Origin: C-114 sp963719285
GTDB taxonomy: Bacteria > Chloroflexota > Limnocylindria > Limnocylindrales > CSP1-4
Direction of reading: 5' to 3'
Length of the DNA stretch: 64,000 nucleotides
Assembly (NCBI GenBank): GCA_963719285.1
Contig: CAVRBO010000001.1
Span: 1,178,001-1,242,000, forward strand
In this document: one piece after another, positions 7,611 through 17,579 of the stretch
How the letters are laid out: the number at the start of each line of letters is the position of its first letter
Position numbering within the stretch: position 1 is the first letter of the stretch
Made by a program: the position numbers and the translations under genes
The notes under the pieces: generated by a model
What the model was told of the DNA's origin: nothing
Databases searched by the model: none
What the model saw: only the letters and a program-made list of their open reading frames with translations

Positions 7611-8763
7611 TCACGAGAGCGCCGGCAGCTCCTGGGCCTGTGTGAGCGCGCCGGCGAAGAGATCGCCCAGCGCGTCCACCCGCGGGATGATCGAGCGGAT
7701 CGTCCAGCGGTCCGGGCGAAGGTCGGGGTCGTCCAGCTCGTCCCACGTGATCGGGGCCGAGACGGGGGCACCGGCAAGGGGCCGGACCGCGTAGGGCGCG
7801 ACGAGCGTCTTGATCGACGCGTTCTGGGTGTAGTCGAGGCGCGCCCGACCGCGCCGGTCGGCGACCGCCCACTCCCACGAGATGAGGTCCGGCACCATCG
7901 CGCCCACGGCCTGGGAGACGCCATGGACCCACTCGCTCGTCTCCGAGAACGAGTAGCGCGGCACGATCGGGATCCAGACCTGGATGCCGCGCTTGCCGGT
8001 GACCTTCGGGAAGCCCTTGACGCCGAGGTGACCGAGCGCCGCCCGGAACAGCCGGGCCAGGGTCACGGTCTCGTCCCACGTCGTCTTCGACCCGGGGTCG
8101 ATGTCGATGAGGGCGTAGGTCGGCCGCATGGGGGCGTCGAGCCGGCTCGTCCAGGCATGGATCTCGAACGAGGTCTGGTTGCCGAGCCAGCACAGGGTCG
8201 CGACCTCATCGGCGACGAGATGGGTGTTCGCCTCGCGATGCTCCGGACCGGTGGGATGGTCGCCATGCCAGCCCTGCTCCCACTGCTCGCGCCAGCGGCG
8301 GAGCCAAGCCGGCGCCGTGTCTGGGATGTCCTTCTGCCAGAAGCTGGGGCCGCCGACGCCGTTCGGGAACCGGTTGAGGTTGAGCGGCCGCTCGGCTAGA
8401 TGGGGCAGCATGACCGGCCCGATCCGGCCGAAGTAGGCGACGAGGTCGCGCTTCGTGATCGGCGGCTCATCGGGCGTGGCCGGGTGGGGCGGGAAGAGCA
8501 CCTTGTCGAGGTTCGTGAGCTTGAGCTCCCGACCGCCGACGGCCCAGACGCCTTCCTTCCCGAGCTTCGCGAGCGCCTCGAGCTCGGCCGGGGTCGCGAC
8601 CTGCGGACGTTCGCCCGTTTCCGCGGGCGGGGCGGGCGAGGCCGGCCGGCGCTCGTTCGCCTCCTTCGGGTCCTTCGGCTCCTTCGGCTCCTTCGGCTCC
8701 TTCGGCATCTTGGTCGCGGCCTTCGGGCCCTTCTTCGTGGACGACCGCGGGCTTCGGAGCCAT
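7611..8763 (-). CDS. ligD: LigD polymerase (primase) domain, frameshifted part of LigD
   Basis: From 8708 down to 7611 the frame encodes the archaeo-eukaryotic-primase polymerase domain of LigD: LTNLDKVLFPP, then FWQKDIP, WLGNQTSFEIHAW, and ALIDIDPG with the metal-binding Asp pair. It fills gaps during end joining. A Lys/Pro/Glu-rich linker (KEPKEPKEPKDPKE) precedes it. Removing one C near 8744 (plus strand) joins this frame to the ligase frame with no stop, giving a PE-ligase-polymerase order as in Pseudomonas LigD. An internal ATG at 8763 has a strong GGGAGGAGGAC site, so the polymerase could also be made separately. Confidence 0.82.
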
Positions 8764-10450
8764 GTCCTCCTCCCGGTCGTCGGCGGTGGTGGCGGTCGCG
8801 TCGGTCGCCCTCTGGACGTCGACCGGGCGCTCCCGGACGACCGTCCGCGGATCCCGTCCGTCGAGGATGCCCTTGAACGCGGTCTGGCGCACCGTCCCGT
8901 CGCGGGTCCAGGCCGCGAACTCGGCCCGGATCACGATCTCCGGATCCGCGAATCGGGCCTCGCGCAGCTCGCCCGTCCGCGGGGGCGCAGGCACGAACGG
9001 GGAGTCGGCACGGACGAGCGCGTCGAGCCTCGCCTTGAGGATCTTGCGCGTCCTGGCGTCCATGCCGCTGCCGACACGGCCGGCGTATCGGAGCGCCGTG
9101 CCTTCGTAGACGCCAACGAGCACGGCACCGAGGTCCTTGTGGCTCCCCTCCCCCGGGACATAGCCACCCACGACGAGCTCCTGCTCGGGTCGGACCTTGA
9201 TCTTGAGCCAGTTGTCCGTGCGGCGACCCGGCTCGTAGCGGCTCGTGCGTCGCTTGGCCACGATCCCCTCGAGACGCTTGGCCGCGGCCGCGGCGAAGAA
9301 GGTCTTCCCGTCGCCCTCGACGTGGCTCGCATAGCGGACGCGGCCGTGATCGCGCAGGACGCTCTTGAGGAGGCGCTTGCGATCCTCGAGCGGGACCTTG
9401 AGGAGCGACCGGCCGTCGAGGTACAGGAGGTCGAACGCCATGTAGACGAGCGGGCGGTCGGCGACCTCGGGATCGCCGCTGATGCGCTGCTGGAGGAGCT
9501 CGAACACCGGCGCACCGTCCGGGATCGAGCGCGACGACCTCGCCGTCGAGGACCGCGCTCGTCGCCCCGAGCCAGGTCACCGGGGAGAGGAGGCCCGGGA
9601 AGTAGTGCCCGGCGTCATTGCCGTTCCGGGTGAACGTCTTGACGTCCCCGTCGTTCACGATCGCCTGGACCCGGTAGCCGTCCCATTTCACCTCGAACAG
9701 CCAGTCGGGCGAATCGAACGGCTGGGTGACGAGGGTCGCGAGCATCGGCTCGATGAAGCCGGGGAGTGGCGCATCGACGGCTGCGGTCAGGTCGACCTCG
9801 GCGATCGCGGCCGGCGCCTCGGAGACCCAGAGCGCGTCGCGGGCCGTCTTGACCTCGTCGTTGGTCCGACCGGTCTTGACGCTCCGCGGGTGATCCTCCG
9901 CGTCCCAGCCCGGCGCCGCGTCGGCGTCGTTCTTGTGGATGAGCAGCCACGGCTCACCCGAATCGCCCTCTCGCGGCCGGGTCTTCACGATCGTGAACCG
10001 GCCACGGATCTTCTCGCCGTTCAGGCGGAACTTGAGCTCGCCGTCGTCGATCGCCTTGCGCGGTTGCGGGATCGGTGGGGCCGGCTTGCCGGGCTTGGGC
10101 TCGGCCGCCTCGGGCTCCCAGGTCCCCCAATCCCAGACGATGACGTCGCCGGCGCCGTACTGGCGCGACGGGATGACGCCTTCGAAGTCGAGGTACTCGA
10201 TCGGGTGGTCCTCGACGTGCATCGCCATCCGGCGCTGGGTCGGATCCAGGGTCGGGCCGCGCGGCACGGCCCAGCTCACGAGGACGCCGTCGATCTCCAG
10301 GCGGAAGTCGTAGTGAAGGCGCGTCGCCCGATGGCGCTGGACGACGAACCGGCCACCCACCCCCGCCGGCGTGGTCGTCCGGGGCGTCCCGGGCGCCGGT
10401 TCGGGCGTCTTGCCGAAGTCCCGTTTGCGGCCGTATTCCTCGAGTGGCAC
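8764..10450 (-). CDS. ligD: LigD 3'-phosphoesterase and ATP-dependent ligase domains (frameshifted)
   Basis: The phosphoesterase domain (residues 30-200, HRATRLHYDFRLEIDG) is followed by an ATP-dependent ligase with nucleotidyl Lys255 in EVKWDGYR. The frame breaks after DGEVVALDP. Deleting one base of the CC at 9529-9530 (plus strand) restores LDPDGAPVFELL, and the ligase continues in a second frame through EGIVAKRR and DNWLKIKV. Ligation and end processing in NHEJ are the known roles, with Ku as partner next door. Corrected LigD would be about 945 aa (7611-10450). A CACACT box lies 6 nt before the GTG start. Confidence 0.85.
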
Positions 10451-10456
10451 GCGTTC

Positions 10457-10462
10457 AGTGTG
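10457..10462 (-). promoter_or_regulatory. Leaderless -10 box CACACT
   Basis: CACACT ends 6 nt before the ligD GTG at 10450. The same hexamer and spacing precede the HTH gene at 23866. Confidence 0.4.
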
Positions 10463-10664
10463 CCGAACGTCGCGCGCGCTCGCCCGTCATGCGCGTCGCG
10501 TCGGGCTGCGCATGTCGCGGCGGGCGCGGGGCGCACGCAGATCGCGGGGCGCGCGGGTCGCCGACGCCGCGCGCGGCGCAAGGGGCGCGCGGGTCGCCGC
10601 GGGCGCCGCCGGTCGTGCGTGCGGGGCGTGGCGTGGCGTGCGGCGTGCGGCGCGATCCCGGCGG

Positions 10665-11597
10665 TCAGGCGCTCTTGCGGCGGCGAGCGGGTCGGGCTTC
10701 GGCTTCGGCGGTCGCCTCGGCGTCGTCGGCGGCCTTCTTCGAGCGCGACTTCGCCCCGGTGGCCTTGTCCTTGGCCGCCCGAGCCTCGGTCACCGACACG
10801 GGCGTGTCGGTGCGAGCCTTCTTCGCGGCATTGACGCTCGCCTCGAGCGCGGCCATGAGGTCGACGAGGTTGCCGGTCGCCGGCTGCGCGGCCGGTGCCT
10901 TGATCTCGTGCCCGGCGACCTTCTCCTCGATGACGCCCATCAGCGCCTCGCGGTATTCGTCGTGGTAGGCGGACGCGTCGAAGTCGCCGGTCATCGCGGC
11001 GACGAGCTGCTCGGCCATCGCCTTCTCGGCCGGCTTGAACTCCTGCTCAGCGTCCGGCAGGTCGAGGTCGGCCGTGGCCCGGATCTCGTCGGGCCAGTGG
11101 AGGGTCGACAGGAGCATCGTTCCTTCGAACGGGTCGAGCGCGGCCAGCGCCTCGCGGTCCTTGATGACGACCTTGCAGATCGCCGTCAGGCCCTTCTCCT
11201 TGAGCACGGACTTGAGCAGGCCGAACGCCTTCTGGCCGATCTTGTCGGGCTCGAGGTAGTAGGCGCTCTTCACGAACCGGATCGGGCCCTCGTCGCGGGT
11301 CGCCTTCGTGAACTGCTCGATCTCGATGCTGCGGACGGTCTTGAGCGGCACGCGCTCGAGGTCCTCGTCCGTGACGACGACGTACTCGCCGGGGGCGTAT
11401 TCGAACCCGCGGACGGTGTCGCTGCGGCTGATGACCTCGTCATCGACCGGGCAGTAGGTCTTCATCTGGATCCGCGACAGGTCCGTCGCGTGGAGCATGT
11501 TGAAGCTGATGCCCTTGGATTCGGTCGCCAGGTAGAGCTTCACCGGGATGGTGACGAGCCCGAACTGGATCGCCCCTTTCCACATCGCTCGCGCCAT
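10665..11597 (-). CDS. ku: Ku DNA end-binding protein
   Basis: 310 aa. MARAMWKGAIQFGLVTIPVKL is the classic bacterial Ku start, and the beta-barrel core runs to about 255 (CPVDDEVISRSD, YYLEPDK). The C-terminal 55 residues are Lys/Ala/Arg-rich, as in Ku proteins that contact DNA or LigD. The homodimer rings broken DNA ends and recruits LigD, which is encoded 214 bp downstream on the same strand. The ATG at 11597 has AGGA about 8 nt upstream. The long in-frame N-terminal extension to 11702 is not homologous and is rejected. Confidence 0.95.
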   Translation of the reverse strand: MARAMWKGAIQFGLVTIPVKLYLATESKGISFNMLHATDLSRIQMKTYCPVDDEVISRSDTVRGFEYAPGEYVVVTDEDLERVPLKTVRSIEIEQFTKATRDEGPIRFVKSAYYLEPDKIGQKAFGLLKSVLKEKGLTAICKVVIKDREALAALDPFEGTMLLSTLHWPDEIRATADLDLPDAEQEFKPAEKAMAEQLVAAMTGDFDASAYHDEYREALMGVIEEKVAGHEIKAPAAQPATGNLVDLMAALEASVNAAKKARTDTPVSVTEARAAKDKATGAKSRSKKAADDAEATAEAEARPARRRKSA

Positions 11598-11961
11598 GCT
11601 TGATCCTCGCCTTGTGCCCCGTTGCCTAGTGCCCGAGATCCCGGGGCGGTGACGATAGCCGCCCTCGCGCCACGTGGCAAGGCCAGCTCGGGTGACCTGC
11701 ACGAGAAGGGAGCGTGCCGTGGGTGCCGGTACCGGGACGTGCTGGCTACTCGCCGGCTTCTCGCCGGCTACTCGCCCGTTGCTCGCCGGCTACTCGCCCG
11801 TTACGCGCCGGTCACCACCCCGGATGGTGGTATCGGTCCAGCGGCCCCCACCTCGTTGCATTCACCACCACGGGTGGTGGTACGCACGACGACCACTCGC
11901 CAGGAGCGCGCGGTCGTGCCGCGTACCATCCCCCGTGGTGCGTGATCCGGGATCCAAGGCT
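11598..11961. other. Non-coding gap with short direct and inverted repeats
   Basis: No gene is supported here. Positions 11743-11803 carry imperfect direct repeats of CTCGCCGGCTACTCGCCCGTT. Positions 11814-11939 carry three hairpins of the form ACCAC-N-GTGGT, listed separately. The gap separates ku from the HTH regulator whose stop is at 11962. Confidence 0.6.
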
Positions 11962-12043
11962 TCACGACCCGCGCGCGGGCGTTCCGGGGCCGCGGATGCG
12001 CTGACCGCTGGTGTGGCCGTACTTAGTACCACCGCCCGTGGTA
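11814..12043. repeat. Four ACCAC/GTGGT palindromes
   Basis: Inverted repeats at 11814-11831 (ACCACC-N6-GGTGGT), 11863-11879 (CACCACC-N3-GGTGGTG), 11924-11939 (weaker) and 12027-12043 (TACCAC-N5-GTGGTA). The last is inside the 3' end of the HTH gene. The spacing suits repeated operators or REP-like hairpins. Confidence 0.7.
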
Positions 12044-12702
12044 AACGCGACAAAGAGGATGCCATTCGCCGGTCCGACCGGGCGGCGCAGCCACGCGCGG
12101 AGGTCGTCGAACCGGAGCGGCAGAGCCGCATCGAGTACCGCTGCATGGCGAACGACCCTTCGGCGCTCGGTGGTCGTCGACGGAAGGACCAGGAGCCGTG
12201 CGACGGCGGTCGGCCCGCCTTCCCAGCGCTCCCGAGCCAGCATGGGCGCGAGGCGTACTTTCTCGTCCAACTTGCGCAGTGTCGCCTCGACCGACACCAA
12301 CTCGCTCTTGACCTCGACGACGAGGAGGGCTCGGTGCGGTGGATGCCAGGCGAGGGCGTCGATGGAACCCCGTTCGCCGAAGTGCGAATACGTGGCCTCG
12401 ACCTCGGTGAGCCAACCCAGGCGGTCCAGCATGTGCACCGTCGATCCGACCAGGATCGCGTGCCGTTCGTCGAGGAGCCGGTCCAGCGCCGCTCCGCGCC
12501 ACCGCAGATCGAGGACCACGGAGGCGTCGAGTGCCGCCGCAACGGTCTGGAGCTCGCGAACCGGCACATCGGCGATGCGCCCGGATTCGAGCTTCGAGAT
12601 GAACTGCTGGCTCACGCCGGCGGCCACGCCCAGGTCGCGCTGTCGCCAGCGTTTGCGACGGCGCAGTGCGCGGAGAGCGGCCCCGACGCGGACTTCGTTC
12701 AT
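11962..12702 (-). CDS. XRE-type HTH regulator with PD-(D/E)XK-like C-terminal domain
   Basis: 246 aa. Residues 5-65 form a Cro/CI helix-turn-helix (QRDLGVAAGVSQQFISKLES). After a WRG-LDRLLDERH link, a domain at about 105-145 has the order GERGSID, AWHP, VVEVKSEL, resembling the D...ExK core of restriction-like nucleases. Role unknown; it could be a regulator with a degenerate or active nuclease domain. It is a full-length relative of the broken gene at 23866-24612. Start at 12702: CACGAT lies 6 nt upstream, and the gene follows the cyclase stop by 37 nt. The last 20 residues are low complexity and overlap a palindrome. Confidence 0.82.
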   Translation of the reverse strand: MNEVRVGAALRALRRRKRWRQRDLGVAAGVSQQFISKLESGRIADVPVRELQTVAAALDASVVLDLRWRGAALDRLLDERHAILVGSTVHMLDRLGWLTEVEATYSHFGERGSIDALAWHPPHRALLVVEVKSELVSVEATLRKLDEKVRLAPMLARERWEGGPTAVARLLVLPSTTTERRRVVRHAAVLDAALPLRFDDLRAWLRRPVGPANGILFVAFTTGGGTKYGHTSGQRIRGPGTPARGS

Positions 12703-12708
12703 GGCGCG

Positions 12709-12714
12709 ATCGTG
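12709..12714 (-). promoter_or_regulatory. Leaderless -10 box CACGAT
   Basis: CACGAT ends 6 nt before the ATG at 12702, inside the 37-bp gap after the cyclase gene. It suggests the regulator has its own promoter. Confidence 0.35.
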
Positions 12715-12739
12715 ACGGGCGGCGCTCACCCGCCACGTA

Positions 12740-15700
12740 TCAGGTCGCAGGCCCGGTGAGGCCGAGCTCGCGTTCGATCGCGGTGGCTTCGGCGCGCTCG
12801 GCGGCGGAGGCGGCGGAGGCACGATCGAGGAGGCGGAGCGCGCGGGCACGCCACCACAATGCCTGCGCCCCGGTTGCGTCGGCCAGGGACGAACGCGCCG
12901 CGGACGCCGCAGCGACGACATCGCCGCGGGCGAGCGCGAGGCGGCCCTCCCAGAGGTGGAGACCGGCCATGCCGAACGGGTGCGGCATGCGCTCGAGTGC
13001 GCGTCCGATCCGTCGCACCGCCTCCTCGACCGCGTCCAGGCGGTCGTCGGCGATCCAGCGGCGGAGGACCTCGTCGATCGCCTCGAGGCCGCTCGGCAGG
13101 CTCATGTCCCCGTCGAATGACGGCATCAGCTGGCCAGGCTCCGGATCGCGTCGCCGTTCGACCTCCATCCGGCCGAAGATCTCGTGCATCCCCGCCGACT
13201 GGAGCAGCCCGTACGGGGAGTCGGGCAGGAACGCCTCGGCCGCGCCGTACCAGGCCGCGCCGCGCCGGAGCAGGTCGAGGTCGCCACGCGCGGCCGCGAT
13301 CGGTCCCAGGACGTGCCAGGTCCGGACGACGACGCGGTCGAAGCCATGGCGTTCCCCGAGCTCGACGGCCTGGAGTCCCGCCTCCACGGAGTCGTTCCAG
13401 CGAGCACGACCGAGCGATATCTCCGATCGGGCATAGGCCGCCCACCCGAGCGCCTCGTCGATGCCGTAGCTGGCCGCCACCTCGGCGGCCTGATCGAGCA
13501 GCGGATACGGGTCGCCGCCGGTCCCGAGCATCGTGATGGCGCGGATGCGCGATACGCGCGACAGGACATCCGGCCGGCCGAGCAGGGTCGCGAGCGAGCT
13601 CACCGCGAGCCCTTCCCGTTCGAACTCCGCCGGGTCGGACTGGGTGCCGAACAGGGCCAGTCTCGCCTCCAGCTCGAGCTCCCGGTCGCTTTCGCGCTCG
13701 GCGACCCGGATCGTCGCCCGGGCGACCGGCCGAAGGTCCTCTTCGTCATCGGAAAAGTACGTGTGGCCGAGCGCCGCGCGCAGGCGCAGGCGTGCCGAAG
13801 GGAGATCGTCGGCTGGACCGATCTCCTCGAGGACCCCTTCGGCGAGCGTCCAGCAGGCCTCGAACCGGACCTGCTCCAGGTGGATCCGGGCGAGGGAGTC
13901 GGCCGTGCCGGCGAGCCCGGCACGGATCGTCGAGCGCACGGCCGGGTCGCCGTCGGCGCTCACGAGGCACGATCGATAGCGATCGAGAGCCGCAGTCAAG
14001 CGTTCCGCGGCTTCGTCGAACCGTCCTCCGTCGGCGAGCGCCTCGCCCAGTCGGCGTTCGCGCCGTGCCGCGTCGAGTGCCGCACGCGGGGCCGTCAACG
14101 CGAGCGTGCGGCGCCAGAGCTCCACGGCCCGATCGCGCGCCGCACGGCGTGTCGCGGCTTCTGCGGCCCGCTCGAGCCAGTCCGCGGCAAGCGCCGATGC
14201 CGCTGCCCGATCCAGGCCGGGGGCCACGTCCGCGGAAAGGGCCGGCGCCTCGGCGACCGCCGCGTTGAGGTGGTCGCCGATCCATTCGGCGGCCACGTCG
14301 GGCTGACCGGCGAGGAGCTGCTCCACCCACCGCGCGAACCGGACGTGGAGCGACGCCCGTTCCGATCGGGCGAGGCTGGCGTAACCCGCGTCGCGCAGGA
14401 GCGCATGGCGGTATGTGTACGAGGCTCCGAGCGGCGGATCATCGGCCGGACCGTCGAACAACGCCCGCTGGACGAGCGACGCGAGGGCGGGCTTGGGGTC
14501 GCCGTCGTCGATCCACCCGAGGAAGGCGTCGGGGACCCGCCGCCCGGCGACGGATCCCTGTCGGGTCAACCTCCGGGCACCCGCCGGCAGGTCGTCGAGC
14601 TGGGCCGCGTAGATCGCCTGCATCGTCGGCGCGACCGGTATGTCCGGGGCGTCGGCGGTGAGACGCCACCGGGCGCGGCCGTCCTGTGGGCCTGGCGCCA
14701 GAAGCCCCACGCTCACCCATGTCCGCAGCAGCTCTTCGATGAACAGTGGGTTGCCGTCGGAGGCCGCGGCAACTCGTTCGATGAGGTCCGCCGGCAGCGC
14801 GTCGCCGACAAGCGCACGGATGAGATCGGCGGCCGTCGCACTGGGCAGGGCCGAGAGGTCGAGCCGGTGCCGACCATCGGTCCCGTCGGCTGTCGCCCAG
14901 TGGGGCTGGGCTTCGAGGATGGTCGGCCGGGCGGTCCCGATGACCAGACGTCCCGCAGCCGACGGCGTCGCGTGGGCCCGTTCGATGAACGACATCGCAT
15001 CGGACCCGGCCCAGTGGACGTCCTCCAGAAGCCAGACCACGGATCCCGCGCCGTCTGCGGCGGCCAGGGCGTCGAAGCCAGCCAGCCAGGCGTCGAACAG
15101 GGCATCGCGATCCGCCGCCTCGATCCGGGCCGGCGCTTGTGCTGGCTGCGAACCGGCCCGTGACCCAGGCTCCGGGGCCAGGAGCCCGAGTGCGTGATCC
15201 CGCACGACGTCGACGCGACCGGCAGCCATCCCGCTCGCGCGCAGCGCGGCAGCGACGTCATCCGGGGACCGGCCGCCCACGATTCCGGCAGCGAGGTCGC
15301 CGAGCGCGCCGAAGGGGCGGCCATCGCCCGCCCGGAACCGCGCCGTCGCCAGGGCGACGCTCCGCGGGTCGGTCGCGAGACGGGTCGCGAGGTCGTTGAG
15401 GAGCCGGCTCTTGCCGACGCCCGGTGGAGCGACGATGAGCCAGGCCTGGTTCGAACCCATGCGGCGGGTCTCGCCCGCCGCGGCCACGAGTCGCTCGAGA
15501 TCGGCTTCGCGCCCGAGCGTCGGCGCGACCAGACCACCCATCGCGGCGTCGCGGGATCGGGTGGCGCGCGGTCCGATCGCCAAGGCGACCCGGATCGGCT
15601 CGGACTTGCCCTTCACGGAGATCGCGGCGAGCGGTTCGAGCTCGATGCCCTCGGCGACGGCGAGCGCCGTCGTCTCGCCGACGAGCACCCGGCCGGCGGG

Positions 15701-16171
15701 TGCGGCCGTCTGGAGGCGGGCCGCCGAGTTCACCGTGTCGCCACTGAGTCGGCCGGCGTCCGCGCCAGCGGTCGCGTGGACGACTTCCCCGGTCGTCACG
15801 CCGACGCGGACCGCGAGGGCTCCAGGTTCGAGCCCGAGCGGGCCCGCGAGCTGCTCGACGGCACCGGCGATGGCCAGACCGGCCCGGACCGCGCGCTCCG
15901 CGTCATCGTCCCGTGCCCGGGGGATCCCGAACGCGGCCATCGCCGCGTCGCCGATGAACTTCTCGAGCACTCCGCCATACCGGCCGACCGTGTCGCGCAC
16001 CGCCCCGAAGTAGCGGTCCTGGACGGCCGCGACATCCTCCGGGTCGAGCGTTTCGGACAGGGACGTGAACCCGACGAGATCCGCGAACAGGATCGTGACG
16101 ATGCGCCGCTCGTACGTCGCGGCGGCGGTCGCCTCCGTCCCGCCCATCCCTGGTCCCGGAACCTCCTCCAC
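12740..16171 (-). CDS. Class III adenylate/guanylate cyclase fused to AAA ATPase and helical-repeat region
   Basis: 1143 aa, no membrane segment seen. Residues 20-200 are a class III cyclase domain with metal-binding D31 (FADLVGFT) and D75 (FIGDAAMAAFG) and with N148/R152 (DTVNSAARL), so it looks catalytically intact. Residues 215-560 are an ORC/AAA-like ATPase with Walker A at 249-255 (PPGVGKS) and a VVWLLEDVHWAG Walker B region. The C-terminal half is Ala/Arg-rich helical repeats (TPR-like). Such proteins are common in Actinobacteria and Chloroflexota as cytosolic signalling proteins; the signal is unknown. GTG start with TATAGT 6 nt upstream. Confidence 0.9.
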   Translation of the reverse strand: MEEVPGPGMGGTEATAAATYERRIVTILFADLVGFTSLSETLDPEDVAAVQDRYFGAVRDTVGRYGGVLEKFIGDAAMAAFGIPRARDDDAERAVRAGLAIAGAVEQLAGPLGLEPGALAVRVGVTTGEVVHATAGADAGRLSGDTVNSAARLQTAAPAGRVLVGETTALAVAEGIELEPLAAISVKGKSEPIRVALAIGPRATRSRDAAMGGLVAPTLGREADLERLVAAAGETRRMGSNQAWLIVAPPGVGKSRLLNDLATRLATDPRSVALATARFRAGDGRPFGALGDLAAGIVGGRSPDDVAAALRASGMAAGRVDVVRDHALGLLAPEPGSRAGSQPAQAPARIEAADRDALFDAWLAGFDALAAADGAGSVVWLLEDVHWAGSDAMSFIERAHATPSAAGRLVIGTARPTILEAQPHWATADGTDGRHRLDLSALPSATAADLIRALVGDALPADLIERVAAASDGNPLFIEELLRTWVSVGLLAPGPQDGRARWRLTADAPDIPVAPTMQAIYAAQLDDLPAGARRLTRQGSVAGRRVPDAFLGWIDDGDPKPALASLVQRALFDGPADDPPLGASYTYRHALLRDAGYASLARSERASLHVRFARWVEQLLAGQPDVAAEWIGDHLNAAVAEAPALSADVAPGLDRAAASALAADWLERAAEAATRRAARDRAVELWRRTLALTAPRAALDAARRERRLGEALADGGRFDEAAERLTAALDRYRSCLVSADGDPAVRSTIRAGLAGTADSLARIHLEQVRFEACWTLAEGVLEEIGPADDLPSARLRLRAALGHTYFSDDEEDLRPVARATIRVAERESDRELELEARLALFGTQSDPAEFEREGLAVSSLATLLGRPDVLSRVSRIRAITMLGTGGDPYPLLDQAAEVAASYGIDEALGWAAYARSEISLGRARWNDSVEAGLQAVELGERHGFDRVVVRTWHVLGPIAAARGDLDLLRRGAAWYGAAEAFLPDSPYGLLQSAGMHEIFGRMEVERRRDPEPGQLMPSFDGDMSLPSGLEAIDEVLRRWIADDRLDAVEEAVRRIGRALERMPHPFGMAGLHLWEGRLALARGDVVAAASAARSSLADATGAQALWWRARALRLLDRASAASAAERAEATAIERELGLTGPAT

Positions 16172-16177
16172 CGGCCG

Positions 16178-16183
16178 ACTATA
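16178..16183 (-). promoter_or_regulatory. Leaderless -10 box TATAGT
   Basis: TATAGT, one base from TATAAT, ends 6 nt before the GTG at 16171. It favours that GTG over the in-frame ATG eight codons downstream. Confidence 0.6.
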
Positions 16184-16222
16184 GCCTCAGGCGGGCTCCC
16201 GGAGGATCGCTGCGCGAGACGG

Positions 16223-17494
16223 TCAGGCCCTGATGCGGAGCTCCGACTCGGCTTCCGTGACCCGGGCCAGGATGTTCGAGCGGAGGAGGTCGAGGCCGCT
16301 CCAGACCGCCTTCGTGGCGTTGCTGACCGATGTCAGCTGGCTCTTCAGGGTCTTCACGAGCTCGAGCTGCTCGCGGATCCCCGCCAGCGCGGCCGAGACG
16401 GCCGCGGCGTCGATCTCGACCTCGTGGTCCACGAGCGTGGCCGCCGCGAGCAGGCGGGCCAGCCGCACCGCGGCTTCAAGCGTCGCCGCATCGGGCGCCA
16501 GCGGGTCGATGACGCAGTAGACGTCGCCGGCCCGGATGTCGAATGGGGCGATGCCGGCCGGTGCGTGCAGCGTGGAGAAGACGACCAGGCCGACGGCCGC
16601 GCCGCGGTTCGTCTTGGCCTCGCGGAGCTCATCGCGGATCGCCCGGCCCGAGATCGCCCGGTCCTTGGCCTCCACGACGACGCGCAGGTCGGCGCCCCGG
16701 CCGATCGTGTCGTTGAGGGTGAGGACGAAGTCGCCCTTCTTGCTCTTGATGACATCGCCGGTGTCGCCGCCGGTGCGGTCCAGGAGGTCTCCGTTGGCGC
16801 GCGCGAGGTCGCCGAGCATCGCCTCGAGCACATCCTCGAAATCCCCGCCCTTCGCGGCCGACTTCGCCCGCTCCGACGCCCGCGCGGCGGCAGCGGCCTC
16901 GATCGCGGTCAACCGGTCGTTGAGCTTCGCGAATCCCGCCCCGATCTCCTCGCGGAACTGGAACATGGGCGAGCCCATCCGGGTCGGGTCGATGAGCTGG
17001 GCGAGCTTGGACGCGTCGCCGTCGAAGTACGCTCCGAGCAGCCGACCGATGCGGCCCATGGCGCTGTCGCGCTTGGTCTCGTCGAACAGGTCGGCGACGA
17101 AGACCCGGAGCTGGCCTCGGTCGCCGAGGAACTTCTCGAGCGTGCGGGGCAGCCGGCCGTCGCCGTCGGCGAAGTTCGTGCGCAGCGTCTGCTCGAGCGC
17201 GGCGGCGGCGCGTTCGTTCGTGGCCTGGCTCTGCTGGAGGAGTCCCTCGAACTCGCGCCGGACGACATCCACGTTCACGGTCACGCCTGCGTCCTGGAGC
17301 GCCACGAGGCCGATCTTGAGCGCCCGCTCAACAAGGTCCGGCCGGTCGTCCATCGGCCGTTCCGCGACGAACGCCGCCAGACCCGGGTCCACGAGGGTCA
17401 GGCGGTCGACGACGATCCGGTCACCCTCCGTGCGGACGAGCGTCGCGGGGAGCGAGGTGGGCGTCGGGAGCGAGACGATGTTCCGGGCTTCCAT
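16223..17494 (-). CDS. Hypothetical coiled-coil protein with nuclease-like C-terminal half
   Basis: 423 aa, no named family recognised. The middle (about 60-215) is strongly helical and Ala/Glu/Arg-rich. At 215-300, GGDFEDVLEAMLGDL is followed by a GADLRVVVEAKDR strand with an ExK-like motif, recalling the RmuC/DUF2130 arrangement of a coiled coil before a restriction-like fold. The helical tail (340-423) is again coiled-coil-like. Possibly a DNA-associated cytosolic protein. The ATG has GAGG about 8 nt upstream. A 12-bp palindrome, CTGTCACGACAG, lies at about 17527-17538 upstream. Confidence 0.72.
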   Translation of the reverse strand: MEARNIVSLPTPTSLPATLVRTEGDRIVVDRLTLVDPGLAAFVAERPMDDRPDLVERALKIGLVALQDAGVTVNVDVVRREFEGLLQQSQATNERAAAALEQTLRTNFADGDGRLPRTLEKFLGDRGQLRVFVADLFDETKRDSAMGRIGRLLGAYFDGDASKLAQLIDPTRMGSPMFQFREEIGAGFAKLNDRLTAIEAAAAARASERAKSAAKGGDFEDVLEAMLGDLARANGDLLDRTGGDTGDVIKSKKGDFVLTLNDTIGRGADLRVVVEAKDRAISGRAIRDELREAKTNRGAAVGLVVFSTLHAPAGIAPFDIRAGDVYCVIDPLAPDAATLEAAVRLARLLAAATLVDHEVEIDAAAVSAALAGIREQLELVKTLKSQLTSVSNATKAVWSGLDLLRSNILARVTEAESELRIRA

Positions 17495-17579
17495 GAGGCC
17501 ATCCTCGACGGCCGCGGTGCCACCTGTCTGTCACGACAGCAAGGGCCCGGGGCCGTGAGCTGAGCCCATCCCGTCCGGG

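Noticed and set aside
11714..12004. Small plus-strand ORFs over the direct-repeat region next to ku
   Set aside because: They are products of the repeats, have no ribosome site and show no recognisable domain.
15194..17563. A 789-codon open frame on the plus strand
   Set aside because: It lies opposite the cyclase-ATPase and the coiled-coil protein, is Arg/Gly/Asp-rich in the way antisense GC-rich frames are, and has no domain signature.
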